From NCBI GenBank assembly GCA_048262255.1, contig JBLXFH010000001.1, positions 1,860,001 to 1,924,000 on the forward strand: a stretch of 64,000 nucleotides of DNA, in the 5' to 3' direction. How positions within the stretch are numbered: the first letter of the stretch is position 1; each line of letters opens with the position of its first letter. Below the pieces are notes generated by a model. That model made no database searches. It worked only from the letters and a program-made list of their open reading frames with translations, and was not told the DNA's origin. The DNA is from JABMNT01 sp048262255. GTDB lineage: Bacteria > Pseudomonadota > Alphaproteobacteria > Rhodospirillales > Casp-alpha2. The translations under genes and the position numbers were made by a program. Below are positions 6,958 to 15,778 of this stretch, one piece after another.

Positions 6958-8565
6958 ATGTCCAACGAAGCGGCAGCCCACGATCATCACGATCATAAAC
7001 CACCGTTTTTTCAGCGCTGGTTCTGTTCAACCAACCACAAAGATATTGGCACGCTCTATCTTGCCATTTCCATGATTGCGGCCATCATCGGTGGTTTGAT
7101 GTCCTGGTACATCCGGCTTGAGTTGACGGATCCGGGCATTCAGTACATCGACGATTTTCAGTTCTATAATGTGCTGGTCACGGCGCATGGCTTTATCATG
7201 ATCTTTTTTGTCGTTATGCCGGCTCTGATTGGCGGCTTTGGCAACTGGTTTGTGCCGTTGATGATCGGTGCGCCGGATATGGCGTTTCCGCGTATGAACA
7301 ACATCAGCTTCTGGCTGTTGGTGGCGGGCTTTATCCTGCTGCTGATGTCAGCTGTTGTTGGCGACGGTGTGGGTACGGGCTGGACCGTTTATCCGCCGCT
7401 GGCTTCAGCGGATTTCCATCCGGGCCCGTCTGTTGATTTCGGTATTCTGGCACTGCACGTTGCCGGCGCGTCCTCCATTCTGGGCGCGATCAACCTGATT
7501 GTGACGATTTTTAATATGCGCGCACCGGGGATGACCATTCACCGCATGCCTTTGTTTGTCTGGGCAATCCTGATCACGGCCTTCCTGCTGGTCCTGGCAT
7601 TGCCGGTTCTGGCGGGTGGTTTGACCATGCTGCTGACGGACCGCAATTTCGGTACCCACTTCTTTGATGCTGGCGCCGGTGGCGATCCTGTCTTGTGGCA
7701 GCACCTGTTCTGGTTCTTCGGCCATCCGGAAGTCTACATCATTATCATTCCGGCCTTTGGTGTGATCTCGCAGGTGATTTCCACCTTCTCCCGTAAGCCG
7801 GTGTTCGGTTATCTGGGCATGGCTTATGCCATGGCGGCTATTGGTGTTGTCGGCTTTGTTGTCTGGGCGCACCATATGTTCACCATCGGCTTTGACGTCG
7901 ATACCCGGGCGTATTTCACGGTCGCCACGATGGTGATTGCGGTTCCGACCGGTGTGAAAATCTTCAGTTGGCTGGCGACCATGTGGGGTGGTTCCATTAA
8001 GATGGAAGTGCCGATGCTTTATGCGCTGGCTTTCATCTTCCTGTTTGTTGTCGGGGGTGTTACCGGGATTACGCTGGCCAACGCCAGTGCGGATCTGGTT
8101 TTCCATGACACATACTTTGTGGTTGCCCACTTCCACTACGTGATGGCGATTGCCGCTATTTTGGGGATGTTCTGCGGATTCTTCTACTGGATCGGCAAAA
8201 TGTCGGGCAAACAATATCCGAAGGGGCTTGCCAAACTTCAGTTCTGGACCTTCTTCATTGGCGTCAACATTCTGTTCTTCCCGCAGCATTTCGCGGGACT
8301 TGCCGGGATGCCACGCCGGATTCCGGATTATCCGGATGCCTATGCGGGCTGGAACTATGTCAGTTCTGTTGGCGCTGCCATCACTGCTGTTGGAACCCTG
8401 CTGTTCTTCGTCGTGCTCTATATGACGCTGCGTTCGAAAGAAACGGTCGCTGCCAACCAATGGGGTGAAGGGGCAACGACGCTTGAATGGACGGTTCCCA
8501 GTCCAGCACCGTTCCACACGCACGAGGAATTGCCGGACATGACCGGCAAAGCTCCGGCCGAATAA
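6958..8565 (+). CDS. coxA: Cytochrome c oxidase subunit I (A1-type aa3)
   Basis: The 535-residue catalytic subunit, which reduces oxygen to water and pumps protons. Ligands are intact: H77 and H393 for haem a, H391 for haem a3, and H256, H305 and H306 for Cu(B); Y260 follows in HPEVY and forms the His-Tyr cross-link. The A1 proton-channel glutamate is present in GHPEV, and the K-channel lysine lies in PTGVKIFSW (K334). ATG 6958 follows AAAGAGGG; an in-frame start at 6916 directly after coxB has no ribosome binding site. The N-terminus is His-rich (AAAHDHHDHK). It lies in a coxB-coxA-ctaG-coxC operon. Confidence 0.97.
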   Translation: MSNEAAAHDHHDHKPPFFQRWFCSTNHKDIGTLYLAISMIAAIIGGLMSWYIRLELTDPGIQYIDDFQFYNVLVTAHGFIMIFFVVMPALIGGFGNWFVPLMIGAPDMAFPRMNNISFWLLVAGFILLLMSAVVGDGVGTGWTVYPPLASADFHPGPSVDFGILALHVAGASSILGAINLIVTIFNMRAPGMTIHRMPLFVWAILITAFLLVLALPVLAGGLTMLLTDRNFGTHFFDAGAGGDPVLWQHLFWFFGHPEVYIIIIPAFGVISQVISTFSRKPVFGYLGMAYAMAAIGVVGFVVWAHHMFTIGFDVDTRAYFTVATMVIAVPTGVKIFSWLATMWGGSIKMEVPMLYALAFIFLFVVGGVTGITLANASADLVFHDTYFVVAHFHYVMAIAAILGMFCGFFYWIGKMSGKQYPKGLAKLQFWTFFIGVNILFFPQHFAGLAGMPRRIPDYPDAYAGWNYVSSVGAAITAVGTLLFFVVLYMTLRSKETVAANQWGEGATTLEWTVPSPAPFHTHEELPDMTGKAPAE

Positions 8566-8590
8566 CCGGTACGCATAGGAACCATGACGG

Positions 8591-9187
8591 ATGTCGCGAC
8601 GCGATAAAAAGAATGGGAGGTTTGCATTCATGCTGGTCACGGTTGTGGCTGGCATGGTGGGCCTCTCGTTCGCGTCGGTTCCTCTGTACAAGTTGTTTTG
8701 TCAGGTAACGGGATATGGTGGAACACTGAATACGCAAGAGGTTGCTGCCTCTGAAACGATTTCGGAACAAACCATCGATGTTCGCTTTGATTCCAACATC
8801 AGTCCCAATCTGGCCTGGCGTTTCAAGCCCTTGCAGCGGCAGGTTACGGTTCAATTGGGCGAGCAGAAGCTGGCCTTTTATGAGGCAGAAAACTTGGGTA
8901 GCGAAAGCACGGGCCGGGCTATTTTTAATGTAACGCCTTTCAGCGCCGCTCCGTATTTTTCAAAAATAGACTGCTTCTGCTTTACGGAACAAACATTGGC
9001 CGCCGGGCAGACGGTTCCCATGCCGGTTCAGTTTTATGTCGATCCGGAAATCTTCGACGACCCCAATACCAAAGATATTTCGACCATCACGTTGTCCTAT
9101 ACGTTCTACCCTCTGGAATCTGATGACAGTGTGAGCACCAAAAAAGTTAAAATTTCAGCGCGCGCCGTTGCGCCAAACAAAAGTTAA
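8591..9187 (+). CDS. ctaG: Cytochrome c oxidase assembly protein Cox11/CtaG
   Basis: A 198-residue copper chaperone that delivers copper to the Cu(B) site of CoxA. It has a short basic N-terminus (MSRRDKKNGR), one membrane helix (~12-30), a conserved PLYKLFCQVTGYGG segment with C37, and an immunoglobulin-like periplasmic domain carrying the copper-binding CFCF motif (C128, C130 in KIDCFCFTEQT). Gene length and order (between coxA and coxC) are those usual in alphaproteobacteria. It starts at ATG 8591, 25 bp after coxA, in the same operon. Confidence 0.95.
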   Translation: MSRRDKKNGRFAFMLVTVVAGMVGLSFASVPLYKLFCQVTGYGGTLNTQEVAASETISEQTIDVRFDSNISPNLAWRFKPLQRQVTVQLGEQKLAFYEAENLGSESTGRAIFNVTPFSAAPYFSKIDCFCFTEQTLAAGQTVPMPVQFYVDPEIFDDPNTKDISTITLSYTFYPLESDDSVSTKKVKISARAVAPNKS

Positions 9188-9219
9188 TCTGGATTTAGAA
9201 GACCAATTGGAGACTATTG

Positions 9220-10035
9220 ATGTCATCAGCAAGTGAAAAAACCCATCCGTTCCATATGGTGCAGCCGAGCAAGTGGCCCTTTGTCGGAGCCGTTGGAGCT
9301 TTGGTTATGGCTATTGGTGCTATTTATTATATGACCGAAGGATCCCTTATTGGATTTTACGTCGGAACGGCAATCGTTCTTTATACCATGTACGGATGGT
9401 GGAGAGACGTGGTTATAGAGGCCAACAATGGTGTCGACCATACGGCAACTGTTCGCCATGGCTTGCGCATCGGAATGGTTCTTTTTATCGTTTCCGAGGT
9501 GATGTTTTTCTTTGCTTTCTTCTGGGCTTATTTTGATGCGTTTATACCATTTCTCAGCCGGACAGCCTCAGACGTTTGGCCTCCAGCAGGTGTTGTGCCC
9601 CTAAACCCATGGGACCTACCGTTATTGAACACACTTATTCTTCTGACGTCTGGTGCAACTGTAACCTATGCCCACCATGCCATTCAGAAGGGCGACCATA
9701 AAAAATGCGCACGTGGCCTTCTATTGACCGTAATTCTTGGTGTTATCTTCACCACGACGCAGGCTGTTGAATACAGCCATGCAACTTTCGCCTTTGACCA
9801 GGATATCTATGCTTCGACCTTTTATCTGGCGACCGGTTTTCATGGTTTTCATGTGATCGTTGGCACCATCTTTTTGATTATCTGCTATCTACGGACGCTG
9901 AAAGGACACTTCACGCCGGAGCAGCATGTCGGGTTTGAAGCAGCGGCCTGGTACTGGCACTTCGTTGATGTCGTCTGGCTGTTCTTGTTCTTCGCTATAT
10001 ATGTGTGGAGTGGTGCTGGTTACGCTTTCGAATGA
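9220..10035 (+). CDS. coxC: Cytochrome c oxidase subunit III
   Basis: A 271-residue, seven-helix subunit that stabilises CoxA and holds lipids near the D-channel entry. Characteristic segments are HPFHMVQPSKWPF near the N-terminus, RHGLRIGMVLFIVSEVMFFFAFFWAYF in the middle (with the conserved Glu) and ATGFHGFHVIVGT plus AAWYWHFVDVVWLFLF near the C-terminus. ATG 9220 follows GGAG at a good distance; a TTG immediately before it is in frame but not needed. It lies 32 bp after ctaG and 16 bp before the DUF983 gene. Confidence 0.97.
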   Translation: MSSASEKTHPFHMVQPSKWPFVGAVGALVMAIGAIYYMTEGSLIGFYVGTAIVLYTMYGWWRDVVIEANNGVDHTATVRHGLRIGMVLFIVSEVMFFFAFFWAYFDAFIPFLSRTASDVWPPAGVVPLNPWDLPLLNTLILLTSGATVTYAHHAIQKGDHKKCARGLLLTVILGVIFTTTQAVEYSHATFAFDQDIYASTFYLATGFHGFHVIVGTIFLIICYLRTLKGHFTPEQHVGFEAAAWYWHFVDVVWLFLFFAIYVWSGAGYAFE

Positions 10036-10051
10036 TTAGGACGGGCTATTA

Positions 10052-10444
10052 ATGTCCGATGAAACCTTCCCCAAGTTTACGACGGGGCAAACATTACTAT
10101 TAGGCCTTCGCTGTCGCTGCCCACGCTGCGGCCGCGGAGGCCTTTTCTCTAAATACCTGAAAATCGCTGATGAATGTTCGGAATGTCATTTGGGACTGCA
10201 CGGGCATGACGTCGGCGACGGGCCGGTTGTTCCGGCAATCCTGGTACTGGGGTCGCTTGTCGTTGGCTTGGCTCTTTACTTCGAGTTCGCGTATGAGCCG
10301 CCGTTATGGATGCATGTTGTCATCTGGCCACCGGTAATCGCCCTGTTGACAGGCTTGACCCTGCCCCGGTTAAAAGGCCTTGCTGTGGCGATGCAGTACA
10401 AGTTTCGTTCAACTGAAGAGCCGGGGCGTCTGGGCGGCACTTGA
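10052..10444 (+). CDS. DUF983 zinc-ribbon membrane protein, cox operon
   Basis: A 130-residue protein with an N-terminal cysteine cluster (C21, C23, C26 and C42, C45), arranged as a likely zinc ribbon, followed by two membrane helices (~60-80 and ~88-105). This matches DUF983, a family usually encoded straight after coxC in alphaproteobacteria and thought to help oxidase biogenesis. A histidine-containing loop (GLHGHDVGDGP) follows the ribbon. It is the last gene of the cox operon, and it faces the enoyl-CoA hydratase gene convergently across 28 bp with no evident terminator hairpin. Confidence 0.88.
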   Translation: MSDETFPKFTTGQTLLLGLRCRCPRCGRGGLFSKYLKIADECSECHLGLHGHDVGDGPVVPAILVLGSLVVGLALYFEFAYEPPLWMHVVIWPPVIALLTGLTLPRLKGLAVAMQYKFRSTEEPGRLGGT

Positions 10445-10472
10445 CGACTTGACCTTGCTATCTCTTGACGGC

Positions 10473-11252
10473 TCAGCGGTGCTTCCAGTCCGGCTTTCGT
10501 TTCTCGACAAATGCCGCCATCCCTTCTTTTTGGTCTTCCGTAGCAAATGATGCATGGAAGGTTCTGCGTTCAAAACGGACTCCTTGCGCCAAAGTCATCT
10601 CCTGCGACTGATTGACGGCTTCCTTGACCATCATTGCTGCGGGCAGCGACATGCCTGCAACTTTTGAGGCGGTTTTCAGAGCTTCGTCCATCAGTTGATC
10701 TGCGGGGACTATGCGGGCCACCAGTCCAGCGCGTTCCGCCTCTTCGGCGCCCATCATCCGGCCGGTTAGGCACAGCTCCATGGCTTTGGATTTGCCGACC
10801 AGACGTGTCAGGCGCTGTGTGCCACCGGCGCCGGGCAGAATACCCAATGTGATTTCAGGTTGTCCAAATTTCGCCGTATCAGCAGCAATGATGAAGTCGC
10901 ACATCATAGCGATTTCACATCCGCCGCCCAAGGCAAACCCGGCAACGGCGGCAATGACCGGTTTTCGGCAATTGGCCAGCCGGTCCCAGGTACCTGTAAT
11001 AAAATCCTGTTTATATGCATCCATATAGGACTTGGCCTGCATTTCTTTTATGTCTGCTCCCGCAGCAAATGCTTTTTCGGAGCCTGTTAGTAGTATGCAG
11101 CCGATGTTCGGGTTGTTTTCAAAATCATCCAGTGCGCTTTGCAGTTCATCTACCAATTGCTGGCACAGGGCATTAAGCGCTTCCGGCCGGTTCAGGGTAA
11201 CCACGCCAACACGGCCATTAATGTCTGTGAGAATATGCTCATATGAAGCCAT
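10473..11252 (-). CDS. Enoyl-CoA hydratase (crotonase, both catalytic Glu present)
   Basis: A 259-residue crotonase that would hydrate short-chain trans-2-enoyl-CoA to 3-hydroxyacyl-CoA in beta-oxidation or amino-acid breakdown. Both catalytic glutamates are in place: E113 (ALGGGCEIAMMCD) and E133 (FGQPEITLGILPG). The oxyanion-hole segment AFAAGADIKEM is also present. The C-terminus (FVEKRKPDWKHR) is typical. ATG 11250-11252. Of the three crotonases in this window it is the only one with the full hydratase catalytic pair. It is about 108 bp downstream of the hybrid kinase gene on the same strand but has no obvious functional link to it. Confidence 0.92.
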   Translation of the reverse strand: MASYEHILTDINGRVGVVTLNRPEALNALCQQLVDELQSALDDFENNPNIGCILLTGSEKAFAAGADIKEMQAKSYMDAYKQDFITGTWDRLANCRKPVIAAVAGFALGGGCEIAMMCDFIIAADTAKFGQPEITLGILPGAGGTQRLTRLVGKSKAMELCLTGRMMGAEEAERAGLVARIVPADQLMDEALKTASKVAGMSLPAAMMVKEAVNQSQEMTLAQGVRFERRTFHASFATEDQKEGMAAFVEKRKPDWKHR

Positions 11253-11360
11253 GCCGCTTGCCTCCGCAAAAATTAAGTCAATAGAACGTTGGGATGATTT
11301 TTATCCTTTCATCGCGGATGAGCCAAGACAAAGGTCGGTAGCAGGTGCGTCGGTGCTGGA

Positions 11361-14300
11361 TTAATGGGGAAGCGGTTTCTGTTCGTTGAAAATACTGCGG
11401 AGCTTGTTTGAGAGGGTGGCTTTCTTGTAGGGTTTTGAAATGAAGTTTGTATGTACACCTTGAAATTCAGATTTACTGAAATGATCTTCGGCAAAACCGG
11501 ATGTGAACAGAATTTTGATATCCGGATGGAGGATACGAATATCCTCGACAATAGCCGGCCCGCTTTTTGAATTATACAAAAAGACATCCGAAAATATGAG
11601 GTCTATTGACGCGCCACTTTCGACAACTGACATGGCTTCTGCGTCATTACAGGTTTCTGTGACTTGATATCCCAACTGACGCAGAATATTAACGCTTGTC
11701 TGTCGGACATCGGGATCGTCTTCGATGAGTAGAATATGCTCACCGGCACTGATTTGCTCTGTGAGCTGAGAGTGAGCAGGAGACTGAGCTGGAGTGCCAT
11801 CTGTGCACGGAAGAAAAATACGAACAACGGTGCCGCGGTCTGGCTGGCTATAGATATTCATGTGACCGCCAGACTGGTTGACAAAACCATGAACCATACT
11901 CAGCCCTAGCCCACTGCCAGCATCGGCTTTTTTTGTGGTGAAGAAGGGTTCTATAGCGCGTTCGGCAACATGTTGTGTCATCCCGAATCCGGTATCGGAT
12001 ACGGATATCTCAATGTAGCGTCCCGGTTTCATATTTGGATAAATTAAGGCATCGTCCTTGGTGAATGTGGTGTTGGCGGTTTCTATGGTTAGCTGTCCAC
12101 CATTCGGCATGGCGTCGCGCGCATTGATGACCAGATTTAAGAGCGCATTTTCAAGTTGTCCCCTGTCGATATCTATGGTCCAGAGAGGGGTCGCCAAAAT
12201 TGTTTCAATGTTGATTGTTACACCCAGTGTCCGGATCAGAAGCTCAAATATACCTTCGATAAGTGCATTGGCATCGGATAATTCCGTTATCAATGATTGT
12301 CGGCGACCGAAGGCTAAAAGCCGTTGTGTCAGTTCGGCGCCGCGGCGGGACGCACGGAAGGCCGTATTCACCAGATTCTTTTGCTCCTGACTTGTTAACT
12401 GATCCTCCAGCATTTCCAGGTTTCCCAGGATAATGGTCAGAAGATTATTGAAATCGTGTGCGATTCCACCGGTCAATTGGCCAATCGCTTCCAGTTTTTG
12501 CGCATGTTGTAGTTGTTCCTGGATACGGACCTGTTCAGTGACATCGGTAAAGATCGATACGTAACCCCCACCAGGCACCCTGTATCGTTTAATAGTAATC
12601 TGTCGGCCGTCTGCTGATTCCAGTTCCGATGTGTGCGGTAAAACTCCTGCATCAACGTTCGTGAACCATTCCCTGGAGTTCTCAACGGCATGACTATCTA
12701 TAAGCAACCCGGTTTCAGCCGACTTACGCATGATATCCTTGATCGTCATGCCGCGTTTCAGATAGTCATCTGGAAAACCAAGGAAGGTCTTATAGGCATC
12801 ATTCCAGGCCATCAGGGTCAGGTTTTCATCCCACACACATATGCCCTGGGCAATGGCGTCAAAAGAGGCGCGCAAGATTTGAGTTTGCTCACTGAGCGCC
12901 AGTTCTCCTTTGCGGGCACCTTCTTCTGCATTGATGAGATTCGTGATATCAATTGCAGCAATGAAAAAACCCGAGACATTCAGATTGCGATCGACGTTTG
13001 GGGTGAAACTGGCATCAATATGGCGTATGGCAGGTTTTTGCTTTTTGGCTTTGCCTTTTATGGGGAAAGAAATCTGGAAACGCGTGAAATTGCCTGCCAG
13101 GGCGATTTCAGAATAAGTTTTGATTCTGTTGAAGGTTTCCGGGGCAAAAGCTTTTTCCAATCGCGACCCTAGAAAACTCTCTCTGGAAACACCGAACCAT
13201 TCCTCAAATTCTTTATTGATGAGTTCAAAGCAGAGTTGATCATTCACATAGGCTAGTAAAATCGGAACGGCATCCGTGACCATTTGTAATTGCTGCTCAT
13301 TTTGTTTAAGCGCCGTAATATCTGTTGTTACACTGACCGTGCTGCCGTCTTCCGAGCGGCCTTCGTGAATGAGTAGCCAGCGCCCATTGCGGTTAACCTC
13401 GACCTGCGAAGGCTGGTTTTGCCGCTGCCGTAAATGCTTGTTGAGCCAGGTCTCATGTGTGCCTTTGGGTTTGTTGATCGCTCCTGTTTCAAGAAGACCA
13501 CGGATATATTGTTCGTAGGGTGTTCCCAACACCAACAAATGCCCGGCATCGGCTGCTTGTGTCCGAAAGATTCGGTTGCAAAGAACAAACCGGTCGGACG
13601 AATCCCAAAAGGCGATACCATCGGAAACGTTTTCAATGGAATTGAGGAAGCGGAGTGTGATTTCCATGGCTTCTTCGCGGGCCTGGATTTCATTTGTGAT
13701 ATCTGTCCCGATTCCCCTATAGCCGGTGAAATTACCGGTTCCATCAAAAACAGGCGTTCCGCTCAACCGTACCCAACGGACGTCACCATTTGCTACGGTG
13801 AAACGGAGTACAATATCTCTGAACGGTTGATGCGACGAAAGCTGGTGTAAATGGGATTCCCATTCAGGGGCGTTGGCCGGGCCTTCATAGAACCTGCTTT
13901 GGGTGTAGCCAATGACCGCTGACGAGTTATATCCGGTAATCTCATAAAAACGATCTGAAAAGTAAGTATAGGACAATGCCATGTCCATTTCCCAAAGCCA
14001 GTCTGAAGCCACTTCGGTGAAGTTTTTTAACCGGATTTCGCTTTCTCTATAGGCCTTGTACCCCAGTTGGAAAATATTCCGCATCTCATTGATAGAGAAA
14101 ACCAGATCTTGAAGTTCGTTCGGAACTGACCGGATTAAAGGGTTTCCATCGAGAATTAATGGCTGCAATGCCGGAACCCGGTTTATGTTTTGTGCATAAT
14201 CGGCAACTTTTTTTAAATGTCGGGTGATACAGCTTTCAAACAGATACCAGACAAATGCACACAGAGATAAAATAGAAATAAACTGGAGTATAAATATAAA

Positions 14301-14762
14301 GATCAACCCAGAAAATATTCTTTCAAAGAGGCCCTTATACGATTCGAAGATCCGTAATGTGATCAATTCAGCGGATTGGTCTGAAAAAGATAGAGAAAAA
14401 TCCTGCTCTTTGATGATGTGGCCCCTATTATCCTTGGAACCTGCTTCAGATAAGGTGGCCTCGCCTTTAACGAGAGCCACGTAGTCGATACCACGTATTC
14501 TTAAGACGTCTTCCAGGGTTTTATTCAGTAACTTCTCATCTGACTTTTGAAGCGAAGCTTTGATTTTCTGAGTGTAATTAAGCTCAGTTTTACTCAGCTC
14601 TAGATAAATTGAGTTTCTTTCAATCTGGTAACGATACAAACATGTTGCTAAAATGGTAAGTATGTAAATAAAACAACTAAAAAGAAAAATTCGCAATATC
14701 AATTTCCGGCCCATAACAGAGCCTGCCGTAAAGGGGTGCGTAACATGCGTGAGTGATTTCAC
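11361..14762 (-). CDS. Hybrid sensor histidine kinase, four PAS domains plus receiver
   Basis: A 1133-residue membrane-bound hybrid kinase. Order: helix ~21-43, a periplasmic segment ~44-150, helix ~151-175, four PAS/PAC repeats (~246-365, 370-485, 490-612, 625-745), HisKA with phospho-acceptor H769 (GGIAHDFNNLL), HATPase_c with N-box N880 and G-boxes DTGFGM and GSGLGLSM, then a receiver (~1008-1125) with phospho-acceptor D1059 and K1110. GTG at 14760-14762 gives the full frame; ATG at 14712-14714 behind GGCAGG is a fair alternative. The gene is divergent from an OmpR-type regulator 222 bp away. A hybrid kinase normally needs an HPt protein to pass phosphate to such a regulator, and none is in the window. 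The signal sensed is unknown. Confidence 0.93.
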   Translation of the reverse strand: MKSLTHVTHPFTAGSVMGRKLILRIFLFSCFIYILTILATCLYRYQIERNSIYLELSKTELNYTQKIKASLQKSDEKLLNKTLEDVLRIRGIDYVALVKGEATLSEAGSKDNRGHIIKEQDFSLSFSDQSAELITLRIFESYKGLFERIFSGLIFIFILQFISILSLCAFVWYLFESCITRHLKKVADYAQNINRVPALQPLILDGNPLIRSVPNELQDLVFSINEMRNIFQLGYKAYRESEIRLKNFTEVASDWLWEMDMALSYTYFSDRFYEITGYNSSAVIGYTQSRFYEGPANAPEWESHLHQLSSHQPFRDIVLRFTVANGDVRWVRLSGTPVFDGTGNFTGYRGIGTDITNEIQAREEAMEITLRFLNSIENVSDGIAFWDSSDRFVLCNRIFRTQAADAGHLLVLGTPYEQYIRGLLETGAINKPKGTHETWLNKHLRQRQNQPSQVEVNRNGRWLLIHEGRSEDGSTVSVTTDITALKQNEQQLQMVTDAVPILLAYVNDQLCFELINKEFEEWFGVSRESFLGSRLEKAFAPETFNRIKTYSEIALAGNFTRFQISFPIKGKAKKQKPAIRHIDASFTPNVDRNLNVSGFFIAAIDITNLINAEEGARKGELALSEQTQILRASFDAIAQGICVWDENLTLMAWNDAYKTFLGFPDDYLKRGMTIKDIMRKSAETGLLIDSHAVENSREWFTNVDAGVLPHTSELESADGRQITIKRYRVPGGGYVSIFTDVTEQVRIQEQLQHAQKLEAIGQLTGGIAHDFNNLLTIILGNLEMLEDQLTSQEQKNLVNTAFRASRRGAELTQRLLAFGRRQSLITELSDANALIEGIFELLIRTLGVTINIETILATPLWTIDIDRGQLENALLNLVINARDAMPNGGQLTIETANTTFTKDDALIYPNMKPGRYIEISVSDTGFGMTQHVAERAIEPFFTTKKADAGSGLGLSMVHGFVNQSGGHMNIYSQPDRGTVVRIFLPCTDGTPAQSPAHSQLTEQISAGEHILLIEDDPDVRQTSVNILRQLGYQVTETCNDAEAMSVVESGASIDLIFSDVFLYNSKSGPAIVEDIRILHPDIKILFTSGFAEDHFSKSEFQGVHTNFISKPYKKATLSNKLRSIFNEQKPLPH

Positions 14763-14892
14763 AGGACTGTCTTTAGCTGTATCGTTTCTGGAGACAATAG
14801 CTTCGATTGTTTTGGAATCCTTGTCAAATCCGCGCTTTCTTTTTCGAAAATGCGGTTGTTCAATACCTTAGGGAGATGACGGATTTAATGTT

Positions 14893-14965
14893 TGTTTTAT
14901 TAAAACATCAATGTTGCTAGTATTGTTTGTAACGTATTTAAGTCTACGTATTTCTGTTTTAAAAC
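14893..14965. promoter_or_regulatory. Repeated operator-like elements between kinase and regulator
   Basis: The 222-bp divergent intergenic region holds a 15-bp perfect dyad at 14893-14907 (arms TGTTTTA and TAAAACA), two direct copies of ACGTATTT at 14932-14939 and 14946-14953 (14-nt period), and a 10-bp palindrome GTTTTAAAAC at 14956-14965, about 20 bp before the regulator start. OmpR-family proteins bind tandem direct repeats, so autoregulation is plausible. The repeats are seen; the binding protein is inferred. Confidence 0.4.
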
Positions 14966-14984
14966 GTTGAAAACCTAGGATTTT

Positions 14985-15701
14985 ATGAATAAGAAAACCA
15001 AAATCATAGTGGTCGATGATGAGCCCGATATTTGTGAAATCGTCAGAATGTTATTATTGGGTGCAGGTTACGAGGTCACCGTTTCTTCCAAGGGAGCCGG
15101 GGTTCTTGATACCGTCTTAAAAAACGAAATTGATCTGGTTGTTCTCGATTTAGGCCTTCCCGATGTTGACGGTCTTACCCTGACGCGAAATCTCAAAGAA
15201 CGCTCGAATGCCAGTATTGTGATTGTCAGCGGACGCGGAGATACCACGGAAAAAATCATCGGTTTGGAGGTGGGCGCTGATGATTATATGGGAAAGCCCT
15301 TCGAGCCCCGTGAATTGCTTGCGCGCATCCGTAGTGTGCTTCGACGCCGAAACAGCGCCCAGGATCCGGTTTCAAAAGATCGATCCATCATGAGTTTTGA
15401 AGGCTGGCAGCTGGATGTGGTGGTTCGGACCCTGGTTTCTCCAACAGGAGAAACGGTCAGTATGTCGAGTGGGGAGTTTAGCCTGCTCAAGGCTTTTGTC
15501 GAACATCCGAACCGGGTTCTCAGCCGGGATCAGTTGCTGGATTATACCCATGATCTTGATACCCCTGCCTTTGACCGTAGTGTTGATGTTCAGATCGCCC
15601 GGCTGCGCAAAAAGATAGAACCGGACCCACAAAACCCAATTTTCATCAAAACCGTCCGCAATGCCGGATATATTTTTGCTGCGAAAGTCGAGTTTCTCTA
15701 G
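14985..15701 (+). CDS. OmpR/PhoB-family response regulator
   Basis: A 238-residue two-domain regulator. The receiver domain has the acidic pair D11/D12, phospho-acceptor D55 (LVVLDLGLPD) and the conserved Lys in DDYMGKPFEP. The C-terminal winged-helix DNA-binding domain (~130-235) contains LLKAFVEHPNRVLSRDQLL and the recognition helix region DRSVDVQIARLRKKIEPDP. It starts at ATG 14985. It is transcribed away from the hybrid kinase, which is its likely partner by position, though a phosphotransfer protein would be needed between them. It is a paralogue of the orphan regulator at 54340-55050. Confidence 0.93.
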   Translation: MNKKTKIIVVDDEPDICEIVRMLLLGAGYEVTVSSKGAGVLDTVLKNEIDLVVLDLGLPDVDGLTLTRNLKERSNASIVIVSGRGDTTEKIIGLEVGADDYMGKPFEPRELLARIRSVLRRRNSAQDPVSKDRSIMSFEGWQLDVVVRTLVSPTGETVSMSSGEFSLLKAFVEHPNRVLSRDQLLDYTHDLDTPAFDRSVDVQIARLRKKIEPDPQNPIFIKTVRNAGYIFAAKVEFL

Positions 15702-15736
15702 CTCACGCTGTCCATCTCCGATTAAATCGAGATGAC

Positions 15737-15778
15737 GCATTTTTCTCTTTATAAGGACAGTCATGCATTTTTCTCTTT
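15737..15778 (+). repeat. 14-bp direct repeat across the acyl-CoA dehydrogenase start
   Basis: GCATTTTTCTCTTT occurs at 15737-15750 and again at 15765-15778, the second copy being codons 1-6 of the acyl-CoA dehydrogenase. The copies are in phase at 28 bp with the ribosome binding site between them, as if the gene start had been duplicated. The upstream copy is preceded by ATGAC but leads into a frame that lacks the dehydrogenase sequence. Confidence 0.6.

Noticed and set aside
7405..8691. Minus-strand open frame of 428 codons opposite coxA
   Set aside because: coxA has all catalytic residues in the plus frame; the antisense translation is charged low-complexity sequence with no family features.
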